Origin: Chelonoidis abingdonii
Lineage: Eukaryota > Chordata > Testudines > Testudinidae
Length of the DNA: 64,000 bases
Assembly (NCBI RefSeq): GCF_003597395.2
Contig: NC_133771.1
Location: 128,452,117 to 128,516,116, forward strand
Reading direction: 5' to 3'
Every line of letters starts with the position of its first letter. The first letter of the stretch is position 1. The notes beneath the pieces were generated by a model. That model did no database searches and had not been told where the DNA came from. It was given only the letters and a program-made list of their open reading frames with translations. Shown piece by piece: positions 25,386-36,586 of this stretch. The position numbers were made by a program, and so were the translations under genes.

Positions 25386-25700
25386 ACCAGTGGTGCTGGA
25401 ACACTTCTTCCCCCTCCCCCTTCCCCTTTTTAACAGTGGGGGAGCTGAACGTCTGTGATTCTCAAACTTTTTACTTCACGTCCATCTTACCCCAGTCTGT
25501 GTCCCCTCTTCCCAGAGCTGGGGCCAGAACCGGGCCGGGGCTCTAGGCGGGGAAAGGGAGGACGCTGACAGGGGTAAGAGGGCTGAAGCTAGGACCGCAG
25601 CTGGGGCTGGGAGCAGAACTCTGGGTGTGGGGCCAGCAGGTGGGACCCTGTGCAAAACCCGGGAGTGCTGCAGCACCCCCACATCCCTAGTTCCCTTGCC
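25386..25700. repeat. GC-rich dispersed repeat, probable DNA-transposon relic
   Basis: Begins ACCAGTGGTGCTGGAACAC and ends 'gtgctgcagcacccccac...ccctagttccc'. The imperfectly inverted 'gtgctgg / cagcaccc' ends match a turtle repeat that typically reads 'gggtgctgcagcaccc'. No clear target duplication. A poly(C) tract (25364-25374) lies just outside its left edge. Confidence 0.4.
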
Positions 25701-25885
25701 TAGATCTTTAACCCTTAAAGTACAGAATATGGCTAGCAGAGGTCTAGTTGTGACACCATCTTTCAGTCAAGGTGACATCTCCTGTCGTAGTTACAGTTCA
25801 TGATCTCATACTTAAAAATGTGAGGATATCAGAAACTTGTAATGCATAAAGCTATTTCAAATAGGAGGTCAATATACCACTAGGT

Positions 25886-25904
25886 GAGAGAGAGAGAGAG
25901 AGAA
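25886..25904. repeat. (GA)n microsatellite
   Basis: About nine GA units in perfect tandem. Confidence 0.9.
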
Positions 25905-27309
25905 ATACTACATTATTTAATTATGTTTTGGTTTACAATGTTTGTATGATGTATGATGTTAGATGTTTTAACACATGCTTGCAAAAATCAACAAAGTTAA
26001 GAATTATTCTGGTTGATTATTTATTTTTTCTTTCCAGAGCCAAAGGTAGCCAGCTGCCTGACCCATGATAATCTCATTCCTCACTAACCTATTCTCTCTC
26101 ATGCCCAAACTAAAGAACTGAGAAAGTAATAAGTGATACTTCAGATACACAGGCTGTGGGGGCTAATAGCCTCCTCACTTACCTTCTAACTAGGAGCCCA
26201 GTTAAAATAAATTCAGACTGGATGCATGTGGAAAACTCAATTGCAGTCACAGCAGAGAGGAGCCAAATCAGAGTTACTAGTGTAAAACCCTCATAAGAGC
26301 TAGATGTCAGTCAGAGAACGTCATATGTTTCCTTTGATCAATATAAAGGGACCCCAAGGATACTGTAAATCTGCTGAGAACCAGCAATTTCCTTCTATTC
26401 ACATCCCCCATACTGGACCAAAGAAGTCACTGAGGACCTACACTTAATTTTGCTTTTTAGCTAGATATAAAAAGCATCTCCCAGTGAAGCTGCAAGAGCT
26501 ATTTAAGTCTCATCATCTCTAGATATACATATATGGGTCGATGCACCACTGTGTTACTCCACCTGTAAGACATTTTAAAATTTTGATGGAGTTACACTGG
26601 AGTAATATAGCACTGAGCCAGGCCCATACATGTGTCTGTAGTCACCTACAAATGACATCCTAGGGAATTGCTTCTAAGGAGCTTTCTAGAGTCCCTTTAA
26701 ATGGATTACTAGAAAACAGCATTGAAATCCAGGTTAAAAAAAGAAAAGACAAGGATATTTACTTCTTGAGCCTTCATATTGTGGCAAAGCATCAAGCAGA
26801 CACTTTGAAACCTCAACACTTAGAACACTGATAGTTAGATTTGTGATGACTGACCACCTATATCCCAAAAAACGGGGGGAAAACTGCTGATACAGAGCCA
26901 GTATATTGAGTGGATACACATTCCACTGGTCAGACAAAAGAGGAGATCTGCCATGGGTTTGCAGTGGATAATACTATGTTGATTTATTAAAGGATGTGCT
27001 CCTTCAGTGAATTTTACTGTATCCTCATAAAACAACACTCCTGTCAAGTATATTAAGCTGAATAACTTTGCTGGCTCTTCGCTGAGGCTGGTGGGGAAGT
27101 AAATTTTGGTGGTTTCATGTTGGCTGGTAAACGGGGGAAAAAAAGTTGTAATTCTAAACAAACCACCATCACTAGCAACAAAAGTTGACCTCTGTCTTGT
27201 CCGTGTGACATGTCATAGTAAAGTCCCAATGTGCAAAGGCAGAAAAGGGAACTGCTGCAGTCACAACAATGCCAATCCACAGTAATCCCCTTTACTTCAG
27301 TGTAATTAG
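25905..27309. other. Intergenic, one short foldback fragment
   Basis: Near 26543-26628 'tgtgttactccacc' and 'ggagttacactggagta' form a small inverted pair typical of amniote foldback repeats. Otherwise nothing recognised. Confidence 0.45.
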
Positions 27310-27421
27310 ACAGTTTATCTCTCTCACCAACAGAAGTAGGTCCAATAAAAAAGATATACCTCATCCACCTTGTCTTGCTAATATCCTGAGACTGACACCA
27401 CAACAACACTGCAAACAACAC
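27310..27421. repeat. Dispersed repeat of the 'caccaacagaagt..ggtccaataaaa' type
   Basis: Contains TCTCTCTCACCAACAGAAGT, 'ggtccaataaaa', 'cacccttgtctt'-like sequence and 'aatatcctgagactgacacc'. This string is a familiar high-copy repeat in turtle and crocodilian DNA. Class not decided. A 122-codon - strand frame (27053-27421) that runs through it is fortuitous. Confidence 0.6.
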
Positions 27422-27487
27422 TTGTAATTGACAGCAGGATTTGTTCCTTATGTGTTTAAAGGTCAGAGCAGATTATCAGAGCTACTC

Positions 27488-27667
27488 TGTGTTTTGCCGG
27501 TGACTGGCTGCATGACTTTTGGCAAATCATGTGACCTCTGTGCCTCAGTTTCTTGATCTGTAAAATGGAGGTAATAGCTATCTCATATGTGAGGCTTAAT
27601 TATTTTAGGTTTGGTAAAGCATTTCAGGATGCTCAAATGACAGGCATATCAGAAGTGCAGTATTAAG
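27488..27667 (+). repeat. MIR-type SINE
   Basis: Contains 'gactggctgcatgacttttggcaaatca', CTGTGCCTCAGTTTCTTGAT, CTGTAAAATGGAGGTAATAG and a 3' part with 'aaagcatttcaggatgctc'. This is the MIR core order on the + strand. Confidence 0.85.
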
Positions 27668-28569
27668 ATGCATATATGTTTAAACAAGTTATTGAAAACA
27701 TTTAATTCCCCTTTGCAAATTAAACTTGCAGAGAGGGAGGCCAAGCATTGCTAACACTGCTTTACCACACACTGTCAAGTACTTATAAATCCTATTTATA
27801 GCTACAGTTATGGATTCAGATATGGAAGTACTCCATTAAAAGCCCACATTAATGAGTCCTCAGAGAAAACATCTCACGAAGCCTTTTGAGCTCATAACTA
27901 CTTGCTCGTGCAGGGCTTATTGCTTGTTAACATTCATAAAATATAAATACTGTGTACTAAACACCAGCACTTTGTAGATCACAATGACTTGTCTTGCCAT
28001 CAACCACTTAAGTTATGCACCTGGGAGATGCACTGCTAGAACTCCACTGCATGTCATTCATCTCCAATAGCAGGTACAGTAATTCATTGCTATTTGGGGA
28101 CCTTTCTTTTTATTTGGAAGCTGAGTGTCTCACTACTTGTTAGTCATTAGGTCAGTATCTGTGAGTATAATTTCTGAGATAACAATTGAGCCTGTTAGTA
28201 GGGAGTAGCAGAGACATTCTAGCTGCGGCTCCAGCTCAACATGGTGACCTCTGATTGTTTGAGCAAAATCTAACAGATGAAAAGCTTGTGCAGGAATTGA
28301 AGAAATGGGGAATATTTTCCATTGAAAAACTAGTTCATAAGAAGTGTCATTTGAGAGAAAAAAATTGCAATATGTGATATTTTTCATTCTTTAGTATTGT
28401 CTGTCTATGGTCCCATTTTTACTCTCAAGCTTTCACTTTTAACTTAGGACATCAGCCCTTATTTTTAAGACATTTTGATGTGGTGTGTTTTACATGCAAT
28501 TGCCACATGAAGACCACAATTATGAAAACATCACTTGTTTGTTTACTAATGCTCCATAGTCTTTATGTA

Positions 28570-28775
28570 GCATTTTTCATCCACAGATCTCAAAGGACTT
28601 TGCACAGGTGAGTAAATTATCTCTGTTACGTATTTTCCTATCTGTAAGATGGAGAAACAGAGCTAAAGAGGAGTAAAGGGACTGGCCCAAGGTCACACAC
28701 TGACCCAATGGCAGTACCAGGAATAGACCCAAAGGCAAATGGCTCCTAGACTGGTGCCCAATTAACGGCACTTTT
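28570..28775 (-). repeat. MIR-type SINE, reverse orientation
   Basis: Reads 'ctgtaagatggagaaacagagc', 'actggcccaaggtcacacac' and 'atggcagtaccaggaatagaccc', the inverse of the MIR core. It is preceded by 'tgtagcatttttcatccacagatctcaaaggactttgcac', the usual companion sequence in turtles. Confidence 0.8.
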
Positions 28776-28924
28776 CTACTTTTGTCTTCCTAGCCATTTT
28801 CTTTCCTATGCTGCAAGCTCACTGGAGCAGTAGCCTCTTGAAAAATATATATATCACCATGTGAAGAATTGTTGTGCACCCAAATTAGAAAATGAAGACA
28901 ACAGTACACTTTTAACAGCCATAG

Positions 28925-29012
28925 AACTAAACCCTGCAGTTTTTACTATGCAAAATGGTTATTGACTTCAATGGGAATGTTGCCTATGTTTTATTATGCA
29001 GGATTTACCCCA
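28925..29012. repeat. Short palindromic dispersed repeat
   Basis: 'aaaccctgcagtttttac' and 'ttattatgcaggatttacccc' are imperfect inverses flanking 'tattgacttcaatggga'. This is the same class of foldback repeat as those in the PACRG intron. Confidence 0.55.
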
Positions 29013-29599
29013 TATTTATTTTATAACATAGGATATTTTATAACAGTCATAAGAGGTTATTGAAAATATCAGGATTTTATAGTAGCTGCAAACTGCCTCA
29101 CCTCATAAACTACTCAAATGATCATGAACTGAATGAAGATGTAGTGACACTGTATTTACCACATAATTAATAAATGCCTGCTAAAACATAGTATCCAGAC
29201 TGTATGTGAAGGAACATACAGGTTAGTGTGTAGTGTAGGCAAAAACAGTATTTTGGCACTCCCATCAAAATAGCTGTTACTGGCTCACTCATACCAGATT
29301 CTTTCTGTGTCCTTCATTTTTTCAAAAGAGTATTATTGTTTTTGCTTTGTCGCATTAGTTCCATCTGTGTCCCAGAATCCTTTGCACTGGCTGTAGTGGT
29401 GCTTTAAAAAGAGGACCATTTCAGGAGCCATTTCAGGTGATTTTGAAGTGCACCTGAAACAGAGGCACCCACCATAAATAGCTGACATAAACAGAGACAA
29501 TCTATCTGCAGGGGAACCATATGGGCAAACACAGTCTAGTCAGGAAACAATGGTACAGAGCTAGTCTATCATGCAATGACCACAGGCAGATGTGGATTT

Positions 29600-30135
29600 A
29601 AAGGCTCCATAGATGTGGAAGTTTGGGAGGATTTCTCCTTCTAATAGAACTGAATGCAAAAGGCATAAAATGTCCAGTGATGGAGACTCCACCACAATCC
29701 TTGGAAAGTAGTTCCAATGAGTAATTACTCTCATTGTTAAAAATGCTCACCTATATTTCTGACCTGAATTTGTCTAGCTTCAACTTGCAGCCATTTTATA
29801 TTAAAATACCTTTGCTAGATTGAAGAGCCATCTATTACCAATTTAAAACCTTAACCTTCTCTGATAAGATTGAGTTCCTAGAGTCTATTGCTATAAACCA
29901 TGTTTTCTAATCTTTAGCCATTCTTGTGGCTCTTCTCCAATTTAACATCCTTCTTGAATTGTGGGCATCAGAACTGGACACAGTATTCCAGCAGTGGTCA
30001 CACCACTGCTATATACAGATTTAATATAACCTCCCTTCTGCAACTCAAGATTCCTCAGTTTATACATCCAAGAATTGCGTTAGCCCTTTTGGCCACAACT
30101 TCACATGGGGCACTCAATATATGTAAGATATGCCA
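29600..30135 (-). mobile_element. CR1-type LINE fragment
   Basis: In order: 'agtgatggagactccaccacaatcc', 'tgacctgaatttgtctagcttcaact', 'ctagattgaagagcc', 'tcttgtggctcttctccaattt', 'aactggacacagtattccagcagtgg' and 'gcgttagcccttttggccaca'. This order belongs to an antisense CR1-type LINE reverse transcriptase and 3' region of turtles. Several small deletions are visible and no reading frame survives. Confidence 0.8.
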
Positions 30136-30465
30136 TTTTAAATGTTAGAGACAAAAGCAGGGGCCTGTGCTTCTGAAATCAATGCAGTAGGTGGCAAGAT
30201 GGAGGCAGTCGGAAAAGAGACTTGGTATGTTGGTCTCACCATTTTTTTTTCTATTTATATTGAAAAGCAAATTCTTAATGCAGAGGCCCTTCTTTGAGGA
30301 ATCTGGTACTTTACCAAAAAAAAAAAAGTTTAAAATAATGGGCTCCTTTGTGCTGTGCTACCGAAGTGCACAACAAGTGCAAAATAGTCTTTCAGACACT
30401 TGCAAGCTGTTGCACAGGAAACAATGCTGCACTGCGTACAGCCCAGTCCTCTCTTAACTCTAGAA

Positions 30466-30634
30466 CAGTGGTTCTCAGTCTGTGGGCTGCTTGTGGCTCA
30501 ATAAGCACACAGTTGCGGCCCATGTGACCCCTTAGGGCCCGACAGGTAGCATATATATTGTGTGGATGTGGTCCACATAACACATAGAGGGTTGCATATG
30601 TGGCCGACCATGATAAATAGGTTGAGAACCACTG
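30466..30634. mobile_element. hAT-type MITE with 8-bp target duplication
   Basis: 169 bp with terminal repeats CAGTGGTTCTCAGTCTG and the reverse complement of GGTTGAGAACCACTG. It is flanked by CTCTAGAA (30458-30465) and CTCTAGAG (30635-30642), an 8-bp duplication with one change. These are diagnostic hAT features. No coding capacity. Confidence 0.9.
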
Positions 30635-30939
30635 CTCTAGAGTAAGCAGTAAGCTGTTTCTCTGTTTGTCGTCTGCCCTTTCAGCTCCAATGTGTGGAGA
30701 TATGAAGGTTATCTATGCATGAGGAAACAACAAGTAAACTGCAAAGTATTGGAGAAGATAGGTTATGTGCATTGGGCTGTAGGACAGGAAAAGAAGCAGC
30801 AAGAGTGGCAGAAATAGGGAGGATTGTTAGAGGTTAAAATGGACAATTTAATTTTTTAATATTTTGTTCCACCATGAACTCAAGCTGTCTGGATGAAACC
30901 TACACCAGCTTTCAAACTTAGAAATGCAGGTTAGATGTG

Positions 30940-31190
30940 GTTCAAGCAGGCCCCGTTGCTGTTTTAAGATTCTGGACTGGGGCTTCTAGGAGACTTGAAG
31001 TCTATTACTTGTTCTGCCATGGACTTTGTGTGGTTGTAGGCAAATCAAGTAATTGCTCTGTGCCTCGGTTTCCCTTTTGTAAAATGGGGAAATACTTCCC
31101 TACCTCACAGTGGTGTTTGGGGACAAATCAATAAATATTTGTGATGTCCTCAGATACTATAGTGATAAGCATTATAGAAAAAAACTATGA
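30940..31190 (+). repeat. MIR-type SINE
   Basis: 'ctgccatggactttgtgtggttgtaggcaa', CTCTGTGCCTCGGTTTCCC, TGTAAAATGGGGAAATACTT and 'ctacctcacagtggtgtttgg' follow the MIR order and continue into the 'cctcagatactatagtgat' tail seen in turtle copies. Confidence 0.85.
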
Positions 31191-31499
31191 ATGAGTAAAT
31201 AAAGTTCTGGACTTTCTTTATGGTAACTGGCACCTCACCAGATTTGCCTCTTATCATGAAGAAATGGGGAATATATAAGAAATCCTGACCAAAACAGAAT
31301 TAGCTTTGAAATTTGGACCTGGTGATTTTCCAAAACTGGAAATACAAAGAAAACCTTACAGAAAACATTAGGAAAAGTGTATGTATTGCTGAGCAGAATA
31401 CATGGGAAAACTGAAATTAGCAAAGCGGATACATCAGGGAAATAGTAGGTCCTAAAATGTAGATTGCAGAGAGTTCAACGAATATGTATACCATTGAGA

Positions 31500-32505
31500 A
31501 ATATAGTAGGAGTGGAAATGAGCAATGTGGATGACCAGGGAAATACAAAGAGCAATAAAAGAAAAGAGAAGAATATATGAGACCTATAAATCAGCAAGGT
31601 CAGTGCTGCAGGAGCTGGTACAGAAGCCTAAAGTAAAAGAAGACTGCAAGAAAATGATCCGAAAAAGCTAAGACTGGAAAGGAAAGATGAGAACACAATA
31701 AAACGTTTTATAAATTTGGTATATAAGAAGCAAAAGGTCAGTGAGTGAGATGGCGGTCCTCTTCTTGAGGGATGGTGAGGGTAACTTGACAGAAGAGGTA
31801 GATATTTGCTGGAAAAGTGAATTTATTACTTTTGTCTCAGTATTCAGCAGGGGAAATATGCCAGAAACCTTGATACATTTTTCAGGGTTATATAATGAAC
31901 AATTACTAAAAAAAATAAAGATCATAGTAGAATAGGTTAAAAATAAAGGAAATTGTTGAAACTGCTGAAAACAAAAACCACTCCAGAATGGGGTGGGCTG
32001 CCTCTCAGAATTCAAATTCTAAAAGAATGCCAAATGGATTAAACCAGGGGGGAAATTTTTAATTCTTTACTGGAAACTGGAGAGGTATGCAGGAACTGAA
32101 GAGGAGTCAACATTACATCCCTATTTTAAAAGGGATCAAGGGAAAAAAATAGGAGGTTGGTGCTAGATAAGATTCTATGCTCTTTGATTATGATCATTAC
32201 CAGGTATAGACAACTTGAATCACTGAACATATACTTTTCAGAGAGCTCATGCTTAACTAATTTATTTTCTTAAACTTTGTTGAGCATTAGAAAATGGGAG
32301 TTGACATGAGTGGAGGAATAAGGTGTAGCATACCTGGATTTCAAGAATGCTTTTGATACAGTGCTGCATGAAAGACTAGTACATAAGGTTAGACTATAAG
32401 GAATCGGTTTGAGTACAGGTTACTTAGGAGGGAGTGATTAATGGAATGCCACACTTTTCAGTACTGGGCCCTTTCAGTTAACACTATACATCAGTTATTG
32501 AGAAG
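31500..32505 (+). pseudogene. CR1-type LINE ORF2, 5' half (broken)
   Basis: Translation in shifting frames resembles a CR1 endonuclease/reverse-transcriptase polyprotein. TREIQRAIKEKRRIYETYKS lies near 31530-31590. A reverse-transcriptase segment YLDFKNAFDTVLHERLVHKV is encoded at about 32333-32392, and SVLGPFQLTLYISY at about 32457-32498 resembles the usual GSVLGPLLF..YIND. Frameshifts and stops rule out function. The homology stops at about 32505, exactly where the opposite-strand CR1 begins, and resumes after about 33743. No 5' UTR or first ORF was recognised. Confidence 0.8.
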
Positions 32506-32507
32506 AA

Positions 32508-33742
32508 ACAACATAAGAATGGGTCGGGCCAAAGATCCATCTAGCCCAGTATTCTGTCTTCCAAGAAGGACCAAAGCCAGATGCTTCACAGGGAATGAAC
32601 AGAACAGGGCAATTTATTGTGTGATACAACCCCTGTTTAGTCCCAGCTTCTGGTAGTCAGAGATTTAGGGCCATCCAGAGCATGGGATTGTGTCCATGAC
32701 CAACTTGGACAATACCCATTGATGGACCTATCCTCCATGAACTTATCTAATTCCTTTTTGAAGCCAGTTATACTCTTAGTTTTCACAATGTCCTCTGGCC
32801 ACAAGTTCCACAAGTTAACTGTGTGTTGTGTGAAGTACTTCCTTATGATTGTTTTAAACCTGCTGCCTATTTAAGGTGTAGGTGTACCATGGATTTATAT
32901 AGAAGCATGACAATCTATTCTGTCTTATTGTCTGTCCCTTTCCTAATGGTTCCTAACATTCTATTAGCTTTTTTTGAGCACCACTGCACAATGAGCAGAT
33001 CTTCTCCGAGAACAATCTAGGATGATTCCAAGAGTTTTCTTAAGTAGTAACTGCTAATGTAGACCACATCAATTTATATGTATGGTTGGGATCATTTTTT
33101 TTTCCCAGTGGCATTACTTTGTACTTAACATTGAGTTTCCTCTGCCATTTTGTTGCCCAATGATTCAGTTTTACTGAGATCCCTCTGCAGTCTGCTCTTG
33201 ACTTAATTATCTTGAGTAATTTAGTATTGTCTGCAAATGTTGCCACCTCACTGTTTACCTCTTTTCCAGATCCCAGTACAAATCCTTTGGGGACCCCACT
33301 ATTTACCTCTCTACATTGTAAAAACTGACCATTTATTCCTACCCTTTGCTTCCTGTCTTTTAAACAGATACTGGTCCATGAGACGACTTTCCCCTTTTAT
33401 CCCATGGCTGCTCACTTTGCTTAAGAGCCTTGGTGTGGGACCTTGTCAGAGGCTTTCTGAAAGTCCAAGTATGCTATATCCACTGAATCACCCTTGTCTA
33501 CATGCTTGTTGACCCCCCCTCAAGAAATTCTAGTAGATGGGAGAGGTATGATTTCCCTTTACAAAACTATGTTGATTCTTCCAACATATTGTGTTCATCT
33601 CTGTGTTTTATAATTCTGTTCTTTATTATAGTTTTAGCCAGATTTGCCTGGTACTGAAATCAGGTTTATCTGCCTGTACTGGCCAGGATCACCTCTGGAG
33701 CCTTTTTTTAAAAAATGGCATTACATTAGCTATCCTCCAATA
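32508..33742 (-). mobile_element. CR1 LINE inserted into the + strand CR1 (nested)
   Basis: The 3' end is at the low coordinate: 'acataagaatgggtcgggccaaagatccatctagcccagta', then 'cattgatggacctatcctcc' and 'tttaaacctgctgcctatt'. Reading the - strand from about 33500 gives VDIAYLDFQKASDKVPH, a decayed CR1 reverse-transcriptase motif (usual form YLDFSKAFDTVPH), and further down a GFVLGS-like version of the GSVLGP motif. Stops and frameshifts throughout. It is 5'-truncated, as is usual for CR1. No clear target duplication, also usual for CR1. Confidence 0.85.
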
Positions 33743-34328
33743 GAGGTTTATAGGAGTTTATAGTAAAACATCAAGCAAGGGGTGATTTCAAAGTGAGAAT
33801 CCTTTCTGATATCAAACAGAAGGAAGACTTGCTCCACTGGAAAAAAACTGAGGTATGTGACTACAGATGACTTATGGAATGTAACCTGGAAGAATGTGAA
33901 GTTATTATAAAGTCAAACAGCAGCAAAATGTCTTGAATAGTTACTTGCTGTGAGACACTGATCAGGAAGATATCTGGGGATGATCAATAAGTTCTGTTCA
34001 CTATCCACTCAATGTCTGTAAGTGATTATGAAAGCAAATAACTTTGGCATGTATTAAGCAGAGATGCAGAGAGAAAATCAACCATTTCAGCACTATTCAA
34101 AGAGCTTGTGAGACTATCCCTAGAACATAGTACATGAATCTGGATGCTGCAAAACAATTTGAGTGCTTGAGGAAAAAAAGTGCATGAACTGAAAATAAGA
34201 AAGGACCTGGATTAGGAGACGTTTCTTTGTACAGAGGGCAATTAATGTGGAGAACAAACTACTGGAGGCTGAAAATGCAGTTGCAAATATAGTCTATTTC
34301 AAAAGGGGTAAGGTACTTCGAAAGGAGT
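33743..34328 (+). pseudogene. CR1-type LINE ORF2, 3' half (broken)
   Basis: Continuation of the + strand CR1 after the nested insertion. 'agcttgtgagactatccctagaacata' encodes a decayed LVRPHLEY-like motif near 34108-34134. The segment from about 34218 reads RRRFFVQRAINVENKLLEAE, close to the C-terminal CR1 'RKFFVQRVVNVWNKLP' block, followed by FKRGK. Frameshifts and stops present. Confidence 0.75.
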
Positions 34329-34330
34329 TT

Positions 34331-34400
34331 GGTGGCCTAGCAATAGTGCTTTGCCCTGCAGTGCAAGAAACCTTGGTTCTCTTCCCAGTCTTAGTGTGTC
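34331..34400 (+). repeat. tRNA-like SINE head
   Basis: GGTGGCCTAGCAATAGTGC resembles a pol III A box and 'aaaccttggttctcttccc' a decayed B box about 50 nt later. This is the layout of a tRNA-derived SINE, placed at the end of the CR1 relic. The body (to about 34540) is not recognised. It is not a functional tRNA gene: there is no cloverleaf. Confidence 0.4.
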
Positions 34401-35077
34401 CCAGTCTTGGAGCAACTGTGGAGGCAGCATGCTTAGCCCCCCTGTCACTCAATAATGGCCCATAGGGCCAACTAAAAGGCAGTTTTAGGTTGGAAAGATG
34501 GTGTCCATGAGGGAGTCAAGAAAGCTAAAGCAGAATAAAATAAAATAAAGATGATTCTCAGGTCTCCACAGAGATGTAAATACATTCCATTCTTTGACTT
34601 AGGAAAAATGAAGCTAGACATTTAGAGGAAAGAAATATTGCAAGACATATGGGGGTCACTGGCCTCCTTCAATCCAAATTGTTGCTATTAAACAAAGGCC
34701 TGGTCTATGGTAGTCTGTTATTTCGGAATTAGCTGAGTTAATTTGGGGGAAAAAAATGATTCTGTCCACACAACCAAATTGGATTTTTTATTTAAAGGGC
34801 TCTTTAATCCTATTTCTGTGCTCCACCTCAGCAGGTGGAGTAGTGCTTAAATCAAGATTGCAATTCTGAGTTGAATGCATTGTTGATGCAATTCGACGTT
34901 TATTGACCTCTGGGAGCTATTGCAGAATCTCCCTTGTGACCGCTCTAGACAACACTCTCAACTCCGATGCACTAGCCAGGTGGGCAGGAAAAGCCTCGGG
35001 AACTTTTGAATTTCATTTCCTGTTTGGTCACCATCAGCACAGGTGACAGTCAGCACAGTCCACCATCACAGGTGACC

Positions 35078-36411
35078 ATGCAGAGTCCACCATCACAGGA
35101 GATCACGCAGTCCCGGATTCGCAGACGAGCTCCAGCATGGTTTGAACGGGAGGTACTAGATCAGCGCATGTTGGGGAGACAAGTCTGTTATGGCAGAACT
35201 ACGTTCCAAAAAAGAACACAAATATGTACACTAAGGTCTCCAGAGTCATGATGGAAAGAGGCTACTCCGGGACACAGAGCAGTGTCGTACAAAAATCAAG
35301 GTGCTCCGGCAAGTGTACCAGAAAGCCAGGGAGGCAAATGGGTGCCCTGGGTCACAGCCCCATACATTCAGATTCTATCATGAGGGGCATGCAATTATGG
35401 GGGGTGACGCCACCACTACTCTACCACTGTCCGTGGACACCTGCAAGGGGGGAGTTGCACGGAGCGAGGAGGAAGAGTCATTGAAGAATGAAGAGGACAG
35501 TGCACAAGCAGCAAGTGGGGAATCCGTTTTCCCTCTAGTCAGGAACTATTCTTAACGCTGGAGCCAATAGCCTTCCCCCACTTTCAAGGCAGGCTCCTGG
35601 ACCATGACCCTGGAGAAGGTAATTCTGGTGAGTGAGAGCCTGATCGGAGCCATGCGGTGGGGGGCAGGGGAAGGGGTGCTGTGTGAAGCGATCATCCCAG
35701 AGAGCTCACAGTCCCTCCTTTTATATGGAAAATCCACCAGGTATTGCTTGCTATGGGAAAGAGGGCCCAGCAGTTTGAAAGCATTGAAATTAATGTAGAA
35801 GAAACAGAACCCCCCATGCCCCTAGGTTGACTGCAAGCTGAATTCTGTTGCCTGGCCGTGTGTGACGACTTACTCACACCAAAATATCACATTTCAGAGA
35901 ACAAAGGGATCTTTTAAAGTACTACCCTCCCTTTTTCTCCTCCCGCAGGTGCAAATGTTTCAACTCGGCCCCTATGTACTCCGTCCCAGAGGCTGGTCTA
36001 GATTAGAAGGCAGAAAAAATGAATTTGGGACGACATGTTTGCTGAGCTCATGCAGTCCTCCCATATTGATAGGGCCCAGCTGAATGCGTGGAGGCAAACA
36101 ATTGCGGAGTCCCGTAAAGCATTACAGGAACACAAAGACAGGAGGGATGCACGCGATGAGAGCAGGCAGGATGCTATGGTCAAGCTCATGGGGGAGCAAA
36201 CTGACATGCTCCAGATCTAATGCGGGAAAGGCAGCAAGACCACAGACTGCTGCTGCAGCCCCTGTATAACCGCCTTTCCTCCTCCTCCTCAAGTTCCATA
36301 GCCGCCTCACCCAGAGGCCCAAGAACACAAGTGGGGAGGCTACAGGGACCCACACACTCAACTCCAGAGGATCACCCAAGCAGCAGAAAGCTGGCATATG
36401 CAAACTTTTGA
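35078..36411 (+). pseudogene. Harbinger Myb/SANT-like DNA-binding protein gene, two exons, decayed
   Basis: Starts at ATG 35078 (MQSPPSQEITQ). Exon 1 continues with RAPAWFEREVLD, the beginning of the Myb/SANT-like helix block, then 'YTKVSRVMMERGYS', 'LRQVYQKAREANG' and an acidic 'EEEESLKNEEDSAQAASGE' stretch. Exon 2 (35949-36411) holds DDMFAELMQSS, 'DRAQLNAWRQTIAESRKA', 'DARDESRQDAM', 'GEQTDML' and a polar Ser-rich tail ending in TGA. An intron at 35619-35948 with GT..AG borders rejoins the frame. Breaks seen: a frameshift just after the first Myb helix, a second near 35290, another before the intron, and in-frame TAG and TGA at about 36000-36025 and TAA at 36218-36220. In PIF/Harbinger elements this protein binds the transposon ends and helps bring the transposase into the nucleus. 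Function is lost here. Confidence 0.85.
35619..35948 (+). other. Intron of the Harbinger Myb-like pseudogene
   Basis: Donor AAG|GTAATT at 35619 and acceptor CCTCCCGCAG ending at 35948, preceded by a C/T-rich tract. Removing it restores a continuous DPGEG-type reading across the junction, in agreement with related elements. Confidence 0.75.
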
Positions 36412-36519
36412 TTTGGTTTCTGGACTTGCCCGCCCTTCCTTCCTCCTCCACCCCCCAACTCAATACCGCTCCTCCCCCAGTCTACCTTCAGATTTCTCTT
36501 AATGTGTTGTCCAAAAAAT

Positions 36520-36525
36520 AATAAA
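36520..36525 (+). terminator. AATAAA downstream of the Myb-like gene
   Basis: Canonical poly(A) signal about 110 bp after the Myb-like stop codon, inside the 176-bp gap between the two convergent genes. Confidence 0.55.
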
Positions 36526-36586
36526 GTCAAAATTGTTTAAAAACTGTTATTCATTTCCTTTCATATATTTAGGGGGCAGGTAACTG

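Noticed and set aside
25083..25546. Open frames of 80-139 codons on both strands
   Set aside because: The purine-rich strand bias at 25060-25340 removes stops on one strand and gives Lys/Glu/Arg-rich or Ser/Phe/Pro-rich translations without domain character.
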